This document shows, one piece after another, positions 18,266-25,510 of a DNA stretch of 64,000 bases. Within the stretch, counting starts at the first letter, position 1, and every line of letters starts with the position of its first letter. Both the position numbers and the translations under genes were made by a program. Under the pieces are notes generated by a model. That model was not told where the DNA came from and did not search any database. It was given only the letters and a program-made list of their open reading frames with translations. Source of the stretch: Mesorhizobium sp. WSM4313 (GTDB lineage Bacteria > Pseudomonadota > Alphaproteobacteria > Rhizobiales > Rhizobiaceae); the NCBI RefSeq assembly GCF_002294725.1, contig NZ_NSFT01000006.1:62001-126000 (forward strand), in the 5' to 3' direction.

Positions 18266-19608
18266 GCGCCATCGCCCATGAGTTGCAGCCGCAGGCGGTC
18301 AACAAATTGCCGCCTTCGGCGGTCAACCAGTTGCCGCCGTCAGCGGTCAACGCCAAGCTGATCTCGCTGATCGCGTCGGCGGCGATCGGCGTCGGCATTC
18401 TGCTTTCCGGCTTCGTCATCAGCGAGCCCGCGCCTTACGAGATCTACATGGCCGGGCTGATCGCGGTCTGGGCGTTGTTCGGGCTTCGAATCTCGCGCGC
18501 GATCGTGCCCTTGCTGGTGCTTCTGGTGGCGATGAACATCGGCGGCATGATCGCCATGACGCAGATGGCCGACCTCGCCAATACGCCGCTCTACCTGGCG
18601 GTCTCGCTGTTTCTCGCCTTCAGCGCTGTGTTCTTCGCGTCGGTGACCTCGGTCCAGCCGAGCCTCTACCGCCTGATCTTCATCGTCTATGTGGTGTCGG
18701 CGGTGGCGACGTCGCTGCTCGGCATCGCCGGTTATTTCCATGCCTTTCCGGGCGCGGAAATGTTCACCAAATACGACCGCGCCGCCGGCGCCTTCCAGGA
18801 TCCGAACGTGTTCGGGCCGTTCCTGGTGCTGCCCGGCACCTACCTGCTCTATCTGCTCTTGACCGGCCCGGTGCCGCGGATGCCGCTTCTGGCGGTGCCG
18901 CTGCTCATCATCACCGCCGGCATCTTCTTCTCCTTCTCGCGCGGCGCCTGGGGCATGTTCGCCGTGTCGGCGGTGCTGCTTACCGCCTGCCTGTTCCTGC
19001 AGAGCGCCAGCGGCAAGTTCCGGCTGCGCGTGGTGGTAATGACGATCGCGGCCGCGGCGCTGCTGGTCATCGCCCTCATCGTCATCCTGCAGTTGCCCGG
19101 CGTGTCGGACATGTTCACCCAGCGCGCGCAACTCGAGCAGAGCTACGATTCGGCGCGGCTCGGCCGCTTCGCCCGCTATTCGATCGGCTTTCAACTGGCG
19201 ATGGAGCACCCGTTCGGTATCGGCCCGCTGGTCTTCGGGACGATCTATGGCGAGGACACGCACGACATCTGGCTGAAGGCGCTGATGGATTATGGCTGGC
19301 TCGGCTTCGTCTCGTTCCTGACGCTGACGCTATGGACGATCGGCGCCGGCTTCCGCATCCTTCTGCGCGACCGGCCGTGGCAGCCCTATCTGCTCTGCGC
19401 CTATGTCGCCTATCTCGGCAATATCGGCCTCGGCACCTTCATCGACGTCGACCACTGGCGCCATCTCTACCTGCTGCTCGGCCTGGTCTGGGGCGCGATC
19501 GCGCTGGAGTACCGGCACCAGCGGGAATTGCGGCTGGCGCGAACGCTGGTTCCGGCAGTGACCGCGCCACCTATCTCGGGCAAGAGCCGTGCGGCCGTGT
19601 TACCTTAA
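18262..19608 (+). CDS. O-antigen ligase / polymerase family membrane protein
   Basis: A 448-residue protein with about eleven hydrophobic helices and the Wzy/WaaL-type loop SFSRGAWGMF, followed by GRFARYSIGFQLAMEHPFGI and the later D-T-H-D-I-W-L-K motif in EDTHDIWLKALMDYGWLG. It probably polymerises or transfers the polysaccharide built by this locus. The start is TTG, four bases into the preceding stop. The N-terminus carries a short tandem repeat (LPPSAVN). The 3' end overlaps the convergent cyclase gene by nine bases. Confidence 0.88.
   Translation: MSAIAHELQPQAVNKLPPSAVNQLPPSAVNAKLISLIASAAIGVGILLSGFVISEPAPYEIYMAGLIAVWALFGLRISRAIVPLLVLLVAMNIGGMIAMTQMADLANTPLYLAVSLFLAFSAVFFASVTSVQPSLYRLIFIVYVVSAVATSLLGIAGYFHAFPGAEMFTKYDRAAGAFQDPNVFGPFLVLPGTYLLYLLLTGPVPRMPLLAVPLLIITAGIFFSFSRGAWGMFAVSAVLLTACLFLQSASGKFRLRVVVMTIAAAALLVIALIVILQLPGVSDMFTQRAQLEQSYDSARLGRFARYSIGFQLAMEHPFGIGPLVFGTIYGEDTHDIWLKALMDYGWLGFVSFLTLTLWTIGAGFRILLRDRPWQPYLLCAYVAYLGNIGLGTFIDVDHWRHLYLLLGLVWGAIALEYRHQRELRLARTLVPAVTAPPISGKSRAAVLP
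18295..18354 (+). repeat. 24-bp tandem repeat, 2.5 copies, in the ligase N-terminus
   Basis: Units at 18295-18318 and 18319-18342 differ at a few bases, and a half unit follows at 18343-18354. They encode AVNKLPPS, AVNQLPPS and AVNA before the first membrane helix. This is a short in-frame duplication in a cytoplasmic tail, likely variable between strains. Confidence 0.8.
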
Positions 19609-21366
19609 CCCGGCTTTTAGCAGGCCATCGACAAGCAGCTCAGTGTCCTCTGGGTATTTGTGCGGGGGCACTTTACGCCACTGCTCGGTGGTAAAATTCG
19701 GGTGCACCTGCAACAACGCATGAGCATGTCTTTCCGCTTCCCGGACATTGCCGAGATGGGCATGGCTCGCTGCCATAAGCCGATGACCCTCGGAGCCGTC
19801 CCGCATCTTTTGCAACGTCTCTATGGTCTTTTCATATTCGCCCAGTTGGAAATAGGCATCGCCCAGATACCAAAGATAAGCATCGGGATAGTAGGGGTTC
19901 AGCCGCATCGCCCGCTCGAGTAGCTGCACGGAGCGCTCCGCCTGGCGAACGTAGACAAGGCAGTCGCCCATTTCGGCCAGCAGATCGGCGTCGTTGGGGT
20001 TGAGTTGCAAAGCGCGTTCATAGGCGGCGATCGCCGGATCGTGTTCCTTTTTGTAGAGATGGGCCAAACCCATCTCTGAATAGCCGCGTGCATCGAGATC
20101 GTCGTGCAGGACGGCCAGATTTGCCAGGTTCAACGCCTCGTTCAGCGCTCCTTCCGGATCGCTGGTCCAGGCATAACGCCATTCGACGTTGAACGTCCGC
20201 GACAAGGCCGCATAGCTGCGGGCATAGCGAGGGTCGAGATTGCGTGCCTGCTCATAAAGCCGCCGGGCATGTGAATTGCTCTCGGGACGGAAGCGAAAGC
20301 TGAGATCCTGCCCGCGCAAGATCATGCCGTAGGCATGAATATTGGGATGGTTTTGCGATATCAACCGTCGCTTCTCGGCCATGTCGATATGCACGGCCAG
20401 CCGCGACGCGGTCGTCGCAGTCACGTCGTCCTGGAAGGCAAAGATATCCTCGATGCCGCCGTCGTAGCGTTCCGACCAGATCGTATTCTCGGTCTGCGCC
20501 TCAATCAGGTCCATGGCAATCCGAAGACGGTTGCCCGCACGACGCAAGCTTCCCGACAGGAGATAGCGAACGCCGAGCTGATTGGCGATCTCGCGCAGCG
20601 ACTGCGTCCGCGCGGCAACGGCCAGTGTCGAGTGCCGCGCGATCACCATGAGGTTGCGGAACCGGCACAGATTGGAAATCAGGTCGGCTACGACACCTTG
20701 GCACAAGTGAAGGTCCGCCGGATCGCCCGAAACGTTTTCGAGCGGCAGGACTGCCAGCGAACCCTCCGGGGCGAAACGCTCGGGCGCAGGCGCGAAGGGC
20801 AGAGCCGAGACGCTGGGCTCGGCATGCGACAATTCGAAATCGACTGCGAAGACCTCTACCTCGTCAGCAATGTTTCTCAGCTTTTGCTTGCCCAGTGAGC
20901 GGAACGAGCACTCGCTATCACTGCGAACAATCTGGCGAACGGCTTCAGCGATGCAGATGCCGCGCGGCGGCGCCAGCGATTGTATCCGCGCAGCCAAATT
21001 GATGCCGTGGCCATAGATCTCACCGTCGCTGGCGATCGTGTCTCCAACGGTGATGCCGATTCGATATGCGACGGGCTCCTGGGCGCCCGACCATACCGTC
21101 TCGTTGGACATTTCCCGCTGCATCTCGATCGCGAATCGCAAAGCCAAAGCTGCACCAGGGAACAGCGCCACCAGGCCGTCGCCGGCGGTGTCGACAACTG
21201 AACCGCCATAGTCGGCGACCAGGCCGCGTATGAAGCTGAGCGATCGGGTCAGGCGGACAACCGTTCCTGCCTCATCCTGGTCCATGAGTCTGCTGTAGCC
21301 GTGCACGTCCGCGTAGACGATCGCGGACAGCTTTCGATTAAGCATCTCGTAGCGGCTGGTGACCAT
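19600..21366 (-). CDS. class III adenylate/guanylate cyclase with TPR region
   Basis: A 588-residue soluble protein. Residues about 10-175 are a class III nucleotide cyclase domain; metal-binding aspartates are D20 (in VYADVHGYSRLM) and D63 (in DTAGDGLVALFP), with YGHGINLAARIQSLA downstream. A TolB-like segment follows (SLAVLPLENVSGDPAD ... YLLSGSLRRAGNRLRIAMDL), then TPR-like helices (DARGYSEMGLAHLYKKEHD, AIAAYERALQLNPNDADLLAE, RAMRLNPYYPDAYLWYLGDA). This architecture is much expanded in rhizobia. The ATG at 21366 has a GGAAGA site; an upstream ATG adds a non-conserved stretch. It converges on the ligase gene with a nine-base overlap. Confidence 0.92.
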   Translation of the reverse strand: MVTSRYEMLNRKLSAIVYADVHGYSRLMDQDEAGTVVRLTRSLSFIRGLVADYGGSVVDTAGDGLVALFPGAALALRFAIEMQREMSNETVWSGAQEPVAYRIGITVGDTIASDGEIYGHGINLAARIQSLAPPRGICIAEAVRQIVRSDSECSFRSLGKQKLRNIADEVEVFAVDFELSHAEPSVSALPFAPAPERFAPEGSLAVLPLENVSGDPADLHLCQGVVADLISNLCRFRNLMVIARHSTLAVAARTQSLREIANQLGVRYLLSGSLRRAGNRLRIAMDLIEAQTENTIWSERYDGGIEDIFAFQDDVTATTASRLAVHIDMAEKRRLISQNHPNIHAYGMILRGQDLSFRFRPESNSHARRLYEQARNLDPRYARSYAALSRTFNVEWRYAWTSDPEGALNEALNLANLAVLHDDLDARGYSEMGLAHLYKKEHDPAIAAYERALQLNPNDADLLAEMGDCLVYVRQAERSVQLLERAMRLNPYYPDAYLWYLGDAYFQLGEYEKTIETLQKMRDGSEGHRLMAASHAHLGNVREAERHAHALLQVHPNFTTEQWRKVPPHKYPEDTELLVDGLLKAGLR

Positions 21367-21579
21367 TGCTCTTCCCGCCGGTGTTCCCAACAACCACCGG
21401 GCAATGCAGCATAGCACGCAGAAATCGCCAACAGCATCCTGGAAAGAAAGGTGATAAAAGGAATATTGCTGAGATTTAAATTAATTAGCTTCTTCTAATG
21501 CAATGCCCGCGCGATCTGGGAGCAGCAAGGCTCCGCATGGTCCATCGGTAGCCGCGGCCAATCCTCGGCACGGTGAAGC

Positions 21580-21603
21580 ACGCGCCCCGTTAGGGGGGCG
21601 CGT
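21580..21603 (-). terminator. hairpin after the GMSAR-repeat gene
   Basis: ACGCGCCCC and GGGGCGCGT form a perfect 9-bp GC-rich stem with a six-base loop, ten bases beyond the stop of the repeat-protein gene. There is no U-run on the minus strand, so termination is plausible but not certain. The remaining bases up to the cyclase start are AT-rich, with nothing else recognised. Confidence 0.5.
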
Positions 21604-21613
21604 CGCATGCAGG

Positions 21614-22459
21614 TCAATCGCTATTACCGCCGCCGCGGGCGCTCATGCCGCGCGCGCTCATTCCCCTTGCGCTCATGCCACGCGCGCTCATCCCCCTCGC
21701 ACTCATCCCGCGCGCGCTCATGCCGGCACTGTCCATGCCGCCCGGCCCGCCGCCGCCCATTATCGCTGCAAGCAGCACATCCTCGAACATGCCTGTCTCG
21801 ACATCCATGCGAACTGTGTAGTCGGCTTTGTCGTAGGACCAGACGCGCAAGCCATCGGCAAAGTCGAAGTCGGCTGCCGCAAGGCCTGTCAGTCCGGTCG
21901 GACTGGGCGAACGGGCGGGACTGAACGTGCCTAGATCCTCCGCGACAAGCTCCCCATCACCGTGCACAAGGAATATTATGGGCCTTGGGAGGTCGTAGTA
22001 GCTTCCCTCAAAACTGAAGCCATATATCCTTGCAAACCTGCCGTTTTGCAGTTGGTCCTCAAGCAGTCTGTTCTTGCCGCTTCGGTTTGCCGCGCCCGGA
22101 CGGCGCCCGATGAATTCGAATCCGCCCTCGAGCTTCATGAAATAGCCGACGAAGCTATTTCCGCCGGTCACCTGGATTATTGCACCGGGAGGCGTGTCAT
22201 CCTTGGTCCACCGACCGTCCGCGCCGCCGACCGTGTACACGCCAATCTGGTCCCGAACCTTTTGTTTCCAAACAACAATCTTGCTCTTGTCCGCCAGACG
22301 CACACCATTCACGACCTTGTTGCCAGTCAATGCCGGTATATTCTTGGCAGTCGCGACCTGCGCGACGATAGGATTTAGAAGTGGGTTCACCACCTGCAGA
22401 TCGATTACAAAATGGCCGAATAGATTAACACCCGACACGCTAAGAAGGCTCTCTACCAT
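21614..22459 (-). CDS. hypothetical protein with C-terminal GMSAR repeats; candidate modification substrate
   Basis: A 281-residue protein of no family I recognise, last gene of the ycaO-tfuA operon. Residues 1-235 look like a folded, beta-rich domain (IYGFSFEGSYYDLPRPIIFL, ADGLRVWSYDKADYTVRMDV). A glycine hinge GGGGPGG then leads to one degenerate unit GMDSA (241-245), six perfect GMSAR units (246-275) and the tail GGGNSD. No signal peptide or cysteine-rich core is seen. Given its neighbours, it may be a carrier-type precursor or protein substrate whose repeats are modified; that role is inference. The gene is 48 bases after the 64-aa gene. Confidence 0.75.
   Translation of the reverse strand: MVESLLSVSGVNLFGHFVIDLQVVNPLLNPIVAQVATAKNIPALTGNKVVNGVRLADKSKIVVWKQKVRDQIGVYTVGGADGRWTKDDTPPGAIIQVTGGNSFVGYFMKLEGGFEFIGRRPGAANRSGKNRLLEDQLQNGRFARIYGFSFEGSYYDLPRPIIFLVHGDGELVAEDLGTFSPARSPSPTGLTGLAAADFDFADGLRVWSYDKADYTVRMDVETGMFEDVLLAAIMGGGGPGGMDSAGMSARGMSARGMSARGMSARGMSARGMSARGGGNSD
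21635..21739 (-). repeat. 15-bp coding tandem repeat, GMSAR x6 plus one degenerate unit
   Basis: Seven consecutive 15-base units. The first (21725-21739) encodes GMDSA; the next six all encode GMSAR. All six GMSAR units have different DNA: Gly uses GGC, GGG, GGG, GGC, GGA, GGC; Arg uses CGC, AGG, CGT, AGG, CGC, CGC; Ser and Ala codons also vary. The identical peptide with scattered synonymous changes implies the repeats are not a fresh duplication and are held by selection on the peptide. Confidence 0.9.
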
Positions 22460-22507
22460 CGCCGCAACCCTCCGGTTCCTGGATCATATGTCTAACATCA
22501 AACAGCA

Positions 22508-22702
22508 TTATTTCTTGGCATCGCGCGGCCTTTTGGCTTCTGTTTTATTCTCAGCCGCTTCCACCTCATGCGTCACAACATAAGCGCGATCACTTTCACG
22601 CCATAATACGCTTACAACCTTACCTGGCTTTTTGGAGATGTTGTCTACATGGGCTTGCAACAATTCAATGTCGTCCATGATTTCCGTCACGACGTAAGGC
22701 AT
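22508..22702 (-). CDS. 64-residue hypothetical protein in the ycaO-tfuA operon
   Basis: Small acidic-then-basic protein starting MPYVVTEIMDDIELLQAHVD and ending KRPRDAKK. GAGGAGG eight bases before the ATG at 22702 makes this start clear; a longer frame upstream would overlap the protease gene. It contains no Cys and a single Gly. It could be a ferredoxin-like or scaffold component, a recognition subunit or a leader-like peptide for the modification enzymes. It lies 22 bases after the protease gene and 48 before the repeat-protein gene, all on one strand. Confidence 0.7.
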   Translation of the reverse strand: MPYVVTEIMDDIELLQAHVDNISKKPGKVVSVLWRESDRAYVVTHEVEAAENKTEAKRPRDAKK

Positions 22703-22724
22703 TGGACATTCCTCCTCATCTGAC

Positions 22725-24113
22725 TCAAAGAACGCCGGCCCTGCTTCTGGCCAGTCTGTCTCGCGTTCCCATCTGTCTCGCAACGCGCAGATGCCGTGCA
22801 CAACAAGCGCCATGACGTGCCGGCACGAATACCCTCGGCAAACCGAAGTGGCTTTTGGGCCCGAACGGCTTGATCTTGGGGCCGGCGCTCACAAAACCGA
22901 TCGCGCGGCGGTTTAGGTTGACGTCGATGATTGTACGCCAGCGTCCGCCGGTCATCAGCCTGTCGACGGCGCGCAACGTGTTCCCCACCTTGGCATAGCT
23001 GAGATCGTCCGGCGAAAGCCGCCGCCAGGTCTCGGCGAGAAGCATGCCGAGTTCGTCGCGCGAGGCGACGAGTGCTTCGCGAAACGCCAAAGGCGACGCG
23101 GCATAAGCTTCGTCGAACATTGGCTGGATGACGCGGAAATAGTCGAGGCTGTCCTCCAGCCTGTCGGACAGGTCTTCCTGGCTTTGGGTGATCAGGCCGC
23201 GCGCCACTAGCTCCTCATGGAAGAGGTCGACGAAGATGTCGAACATCGCGCCGGTCAGCGGCTGGGCAAGCGCATGCTCGTCGCTCCAGCCCTGGACGAA
23301 ATCCATCATTGACAGCGGGTTGGCCGCGAGCCTGATCTGGCTGTTGGAGGATAGCTCGGCGATGCGGTTGACGAGATTGTGTGTGTAGAGATTGCCGTGA
23401 CTGGTTTCCAGCAGCTCATCTATGACGGACTCGAAATGCAGACCGGTGATAAGGGCGGCGAGGTCGGCCGAGGATTCGTGGAAGCCGTAATATTCCGCGC
23501 TGGCCGTTCCGGGGTCGGGCACGCCGATGGTGGAATAGATGACGCAGTGGCCAACCTCATGGGCGACAACATCGAAATTGAGGGTGAACGACTCGATCTC
23601 GCCATCCGGCGTCTCGTGGATGCCAACCTCTAGAAAGCCGTAACCCATGAACGCGTTTTCGTGGAGATTGCGCTGTATCACCAGTTCCAGGCGGTCGAGG
23701 TCGCGCTGGAAATGCCAGGCGATGGGATGGCCGAAATATTTCTCCCACACGTCCAGCGTGAAACGCACCGAACCGAACAGATGCGCAGCCTCGAATGTTG
23801 GATCGTCCAGACCGATATGATCGAAATGCCCATCGACATCAGGAAACGCCGGGGGAAAGACGCCGCCGCGCCAAGGTGGCATCAAGTAGAGTGGGTCGCC
23901 GCGGACATTTTCCGCGAGACCGTAGGCAAACGCCTTGCCAATGGGATCGACAACATACATGCGCCCGTCGCCCGGGCCAGGGCCGACCGATCCCGCCGGC
24001 GAAGACACGAGCACGATTTCAGGACGACGAAAAGCCTTGAGGAACGGCGCTTGGGCGAAAAGCCGAAAGCGCGTCCCATTCCTGAATGCAGAGCCTTCCC
24101 CTCCAGATGTCAC
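22725..24113 (-). CDS. zinc metalloprotease, M4/gluzincin-like
   Basis: A 462-residue protein with a gluzincin active site: HEVGH at residues 185-189 (DVVAHEVGHCVIYSTIG) supplies two zinc histidines and the catalytic Glu, and E213 in GFHESSADLAALI is a fitting third ligand, 24 residues on, as in thermolysin-like peptidases. No signal peptide or propeptide is visible, so it probably acts in the cytoplasm. The start is GTG behind GAGGGGG. It lies 68 bases after tfuA, suggesting it trims a product or substrate of the YcaO-TfuA enzymes. The C-terminal 40 residues are Arg-rich and possibly poorly conserved. Confidence 0.8.
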   Translation of the reverse strand: MTSGGEGSAFRNGTRFRLFAQAPFLKAFRRPEIVLVSSPAGSVGPGPGDGRMYVVDPIGKAFAYGLAENVRGDPLYLMPPWRGGVFPPAFPDVDGHFDHIGLDDPTFEAAHLFGSVRFTLDVWEKYFGHPIAWHFQRDLDRLELVIQRNLHENAFMGYGFLEVGIHETPDGEIESFTLNFDVVAHEVGHCVIYSTIGVPDPGTASAEYYGFHESSADLAALITGLHFESVIDELLETSHGNLYTHNLVNRIAELSSNSQIRLAANPLSMMDFVQGWSDEHALAQPLTGAMFDIFVDLFHEELVARGLITQSQEDLSDRLEDSLDYFRVIQPMFDEAYAASPLAFREALVASRDELGMLLAETWRRLSPDDLSYAKVGNTLRAVDRLMTGGRWRTIIDVNLNRRAIGFVSAGPKIKPFGPKSHFGLPRVFVPARHGACCARHLRVARQMGTRDRLARSRAGVL

Positions 24114-24181
24114 GCTTGCCCCCTCGGATGGACAAAGACATGCACGTCAAACTGGCTGCAATATCGTCGGCGAATGCGGTT

Positions 24182-25510
24182 TCAAGTTAGCCCGTTTTCG
24201 TCAGTCGGGCCAGAGTCATCGGGCGAGCGGCGGACCATGAAAGCATATGCATGAGCCAGCAGGTCATAGAACCTGTCGACGCCGGGAAATCCGATGGAGA
24301 GGGCATAGTCGGCAATGTCGCGAGGAACGGGGCGGCCGAGTTGGGTTGCAAAAAACCATGCGGCAAGCAGGGCACGCGGCATCGGCGCGGATAGTGATGG
24401 CGGGTGACGCTCCCTGGCGAGCGCACTGTCTCGATAACCAGGGTAAAGGTCGAGTTCGCGCAGCCGGTCAAGCATACCTTGGCGCAACTCCGCATCGCGC
24501 TCTCGCGCGAGCGTCTCGACAACCGCATCATCCTCGATCATGCGATCAAGGCCAGCGAGATCCGTTCCGTTGTCGTGCGCCCAGCCGATGACGTCCGCCT
24601 GCCGCATAAGCCCGCGTCGCGAGCGAAAATCGCCCATGGCACGCTTGACCGCCTGGCGATCCGGCGCTGCATGCTCGCCACGAGCCAGCAGACGAAGCAG
24701 TGCCTCGCGGCGCAATTGCGCATAGTCGCCGCGCAGCCGAAGCTCGTCGAGAACGGCATCCTGTTCAGCCGTGGCCTCGCCGCCTGACTTGCCGGTTGCG
24801 TTTCGCCAGGACGCATTGTGCCAGTTCTCCGTCCACTCGAAATGGAAATCGGGAGGCCCCTGCACGGCGCCGCTGCGGACAAACGCGTCCATCTCCTTCA
24901 GCAGCTCCAGCCCGTCTTGGCGCTTCCTGTCGACCTTACCCGTTCGCAGCCAGGCCGCCAGCTCCTGCTCCGTGCGCGAATCGCCGACGTCGGCCAGCAC
25001 GTCGGGCCAGGTTCTTTCCTGGTAGAAGCGCGCCTTTGACGAGGCTGCAAGGCGCGCCCCTGTCGGTCTGTCGATGATCCCTTCTGCTACCGCCCGCTCG
25101 AGCGTCGCGCGGATATTGACCATCGGTTCGCTCAGATGCATGTACCCCGTCTCCGGCGGGCCATGGATAAGCGCGACCTCGTCGTCGTCGGTGACCTCGC
25201 CGTCGCGATAGGCTTCGAAAATACGCCCGACGCCGCGCATGCCGAACGAGTGCAATTCCGCGGCGCGGAGCGCACCCATGCTGGACGCGCCGAATACCGC
25301 GATCCCGCGCGTCAGGGCCCAGAGTATTTCCTTGTGCAAGACCGCCGGCTGACCATCGAAATAGCCGTCGATGACGCCGATCGCCCTGGGGCTGTCGCGC
25401 GTGGCGGCATAAAGGTCGCCCTGGCGCACGGGTGGGCGAAATTCGAATCCGTCGTGGGATGCGATGTCCTGCACCCGCAGGCTTGGGCCGCAAAAGACGA
25501 TCGGATTCAC
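24182..25510 (-). CDS. tfuA: TfuA-like protein
   Basis: A 442-residue member of the TfuA family, named after the trifolitoxin locus and known as the partner of YcaO in peptide-backbone thioamidation (methanogen McrA, thioviridamide-type RiPPs). Family hallmarks are clear: IVFCGPSL at the N-terminus, IGVIDGYFDG, LHKEILWALTRGIAVFGASS and MGALRAAELHSFGM. The C-terminal 200 residues are a less conserved helical extension. The GTG start overlaps the ycaO stop by four bases (GTGA), so the two are translationally coupled. In the known systems TfuA is thought to help deliver sulfur; its source here is not apparent. Confidence 0.93.
   Translation of the reverse strand: MNPIVFCGPSLRVQDIASHDGFEFRPPVRQGDLYAATRDSPRAIGVIDGYFDGQPAVLHKEILWALTRGIAVFGASSMGALRAAELHSFGMRGVGRIFEAYRDGEVTDDDEVALIHGPPETGYMHLSEPMVNIRATLERAVAEGIIDRPTGARLAASSKARFYQERTWPDVLADVGDSRTEQELAAWLRTGKVDRKRQDGLELLKEMDAFVRSGAVQGPPDFHFEWTENWHNASWRNATGKSGGEATAEQDAVLDELRLRGDYAQLRREALLRLLARGEHAAPDRQAVKRAMGDFRSRRGLMRQADVIGWAHDNGTDLAGLDRMIEDDAVVETLARERDAELRQGMLDRLRELDLYPGYRDSALARERHPPSLSAPMPRALLAAWFFATQLGRPVPRDIADYALSIGFPGVDRFYDLLAHAYAFMVRRSPDDSGPTDENGLT

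Noticed and set aside
21503..21934. Plus-strand His/Ala-rich repetitive frame over the GMSAR array
   Set aside because: The repeated peptide AHATRAHPPR-like pattern is the antisense reading of the 15-bp repeat; the minus-strand frame fits the operon and its synonymous variation preserves GMSAR, not the antisense peptide.
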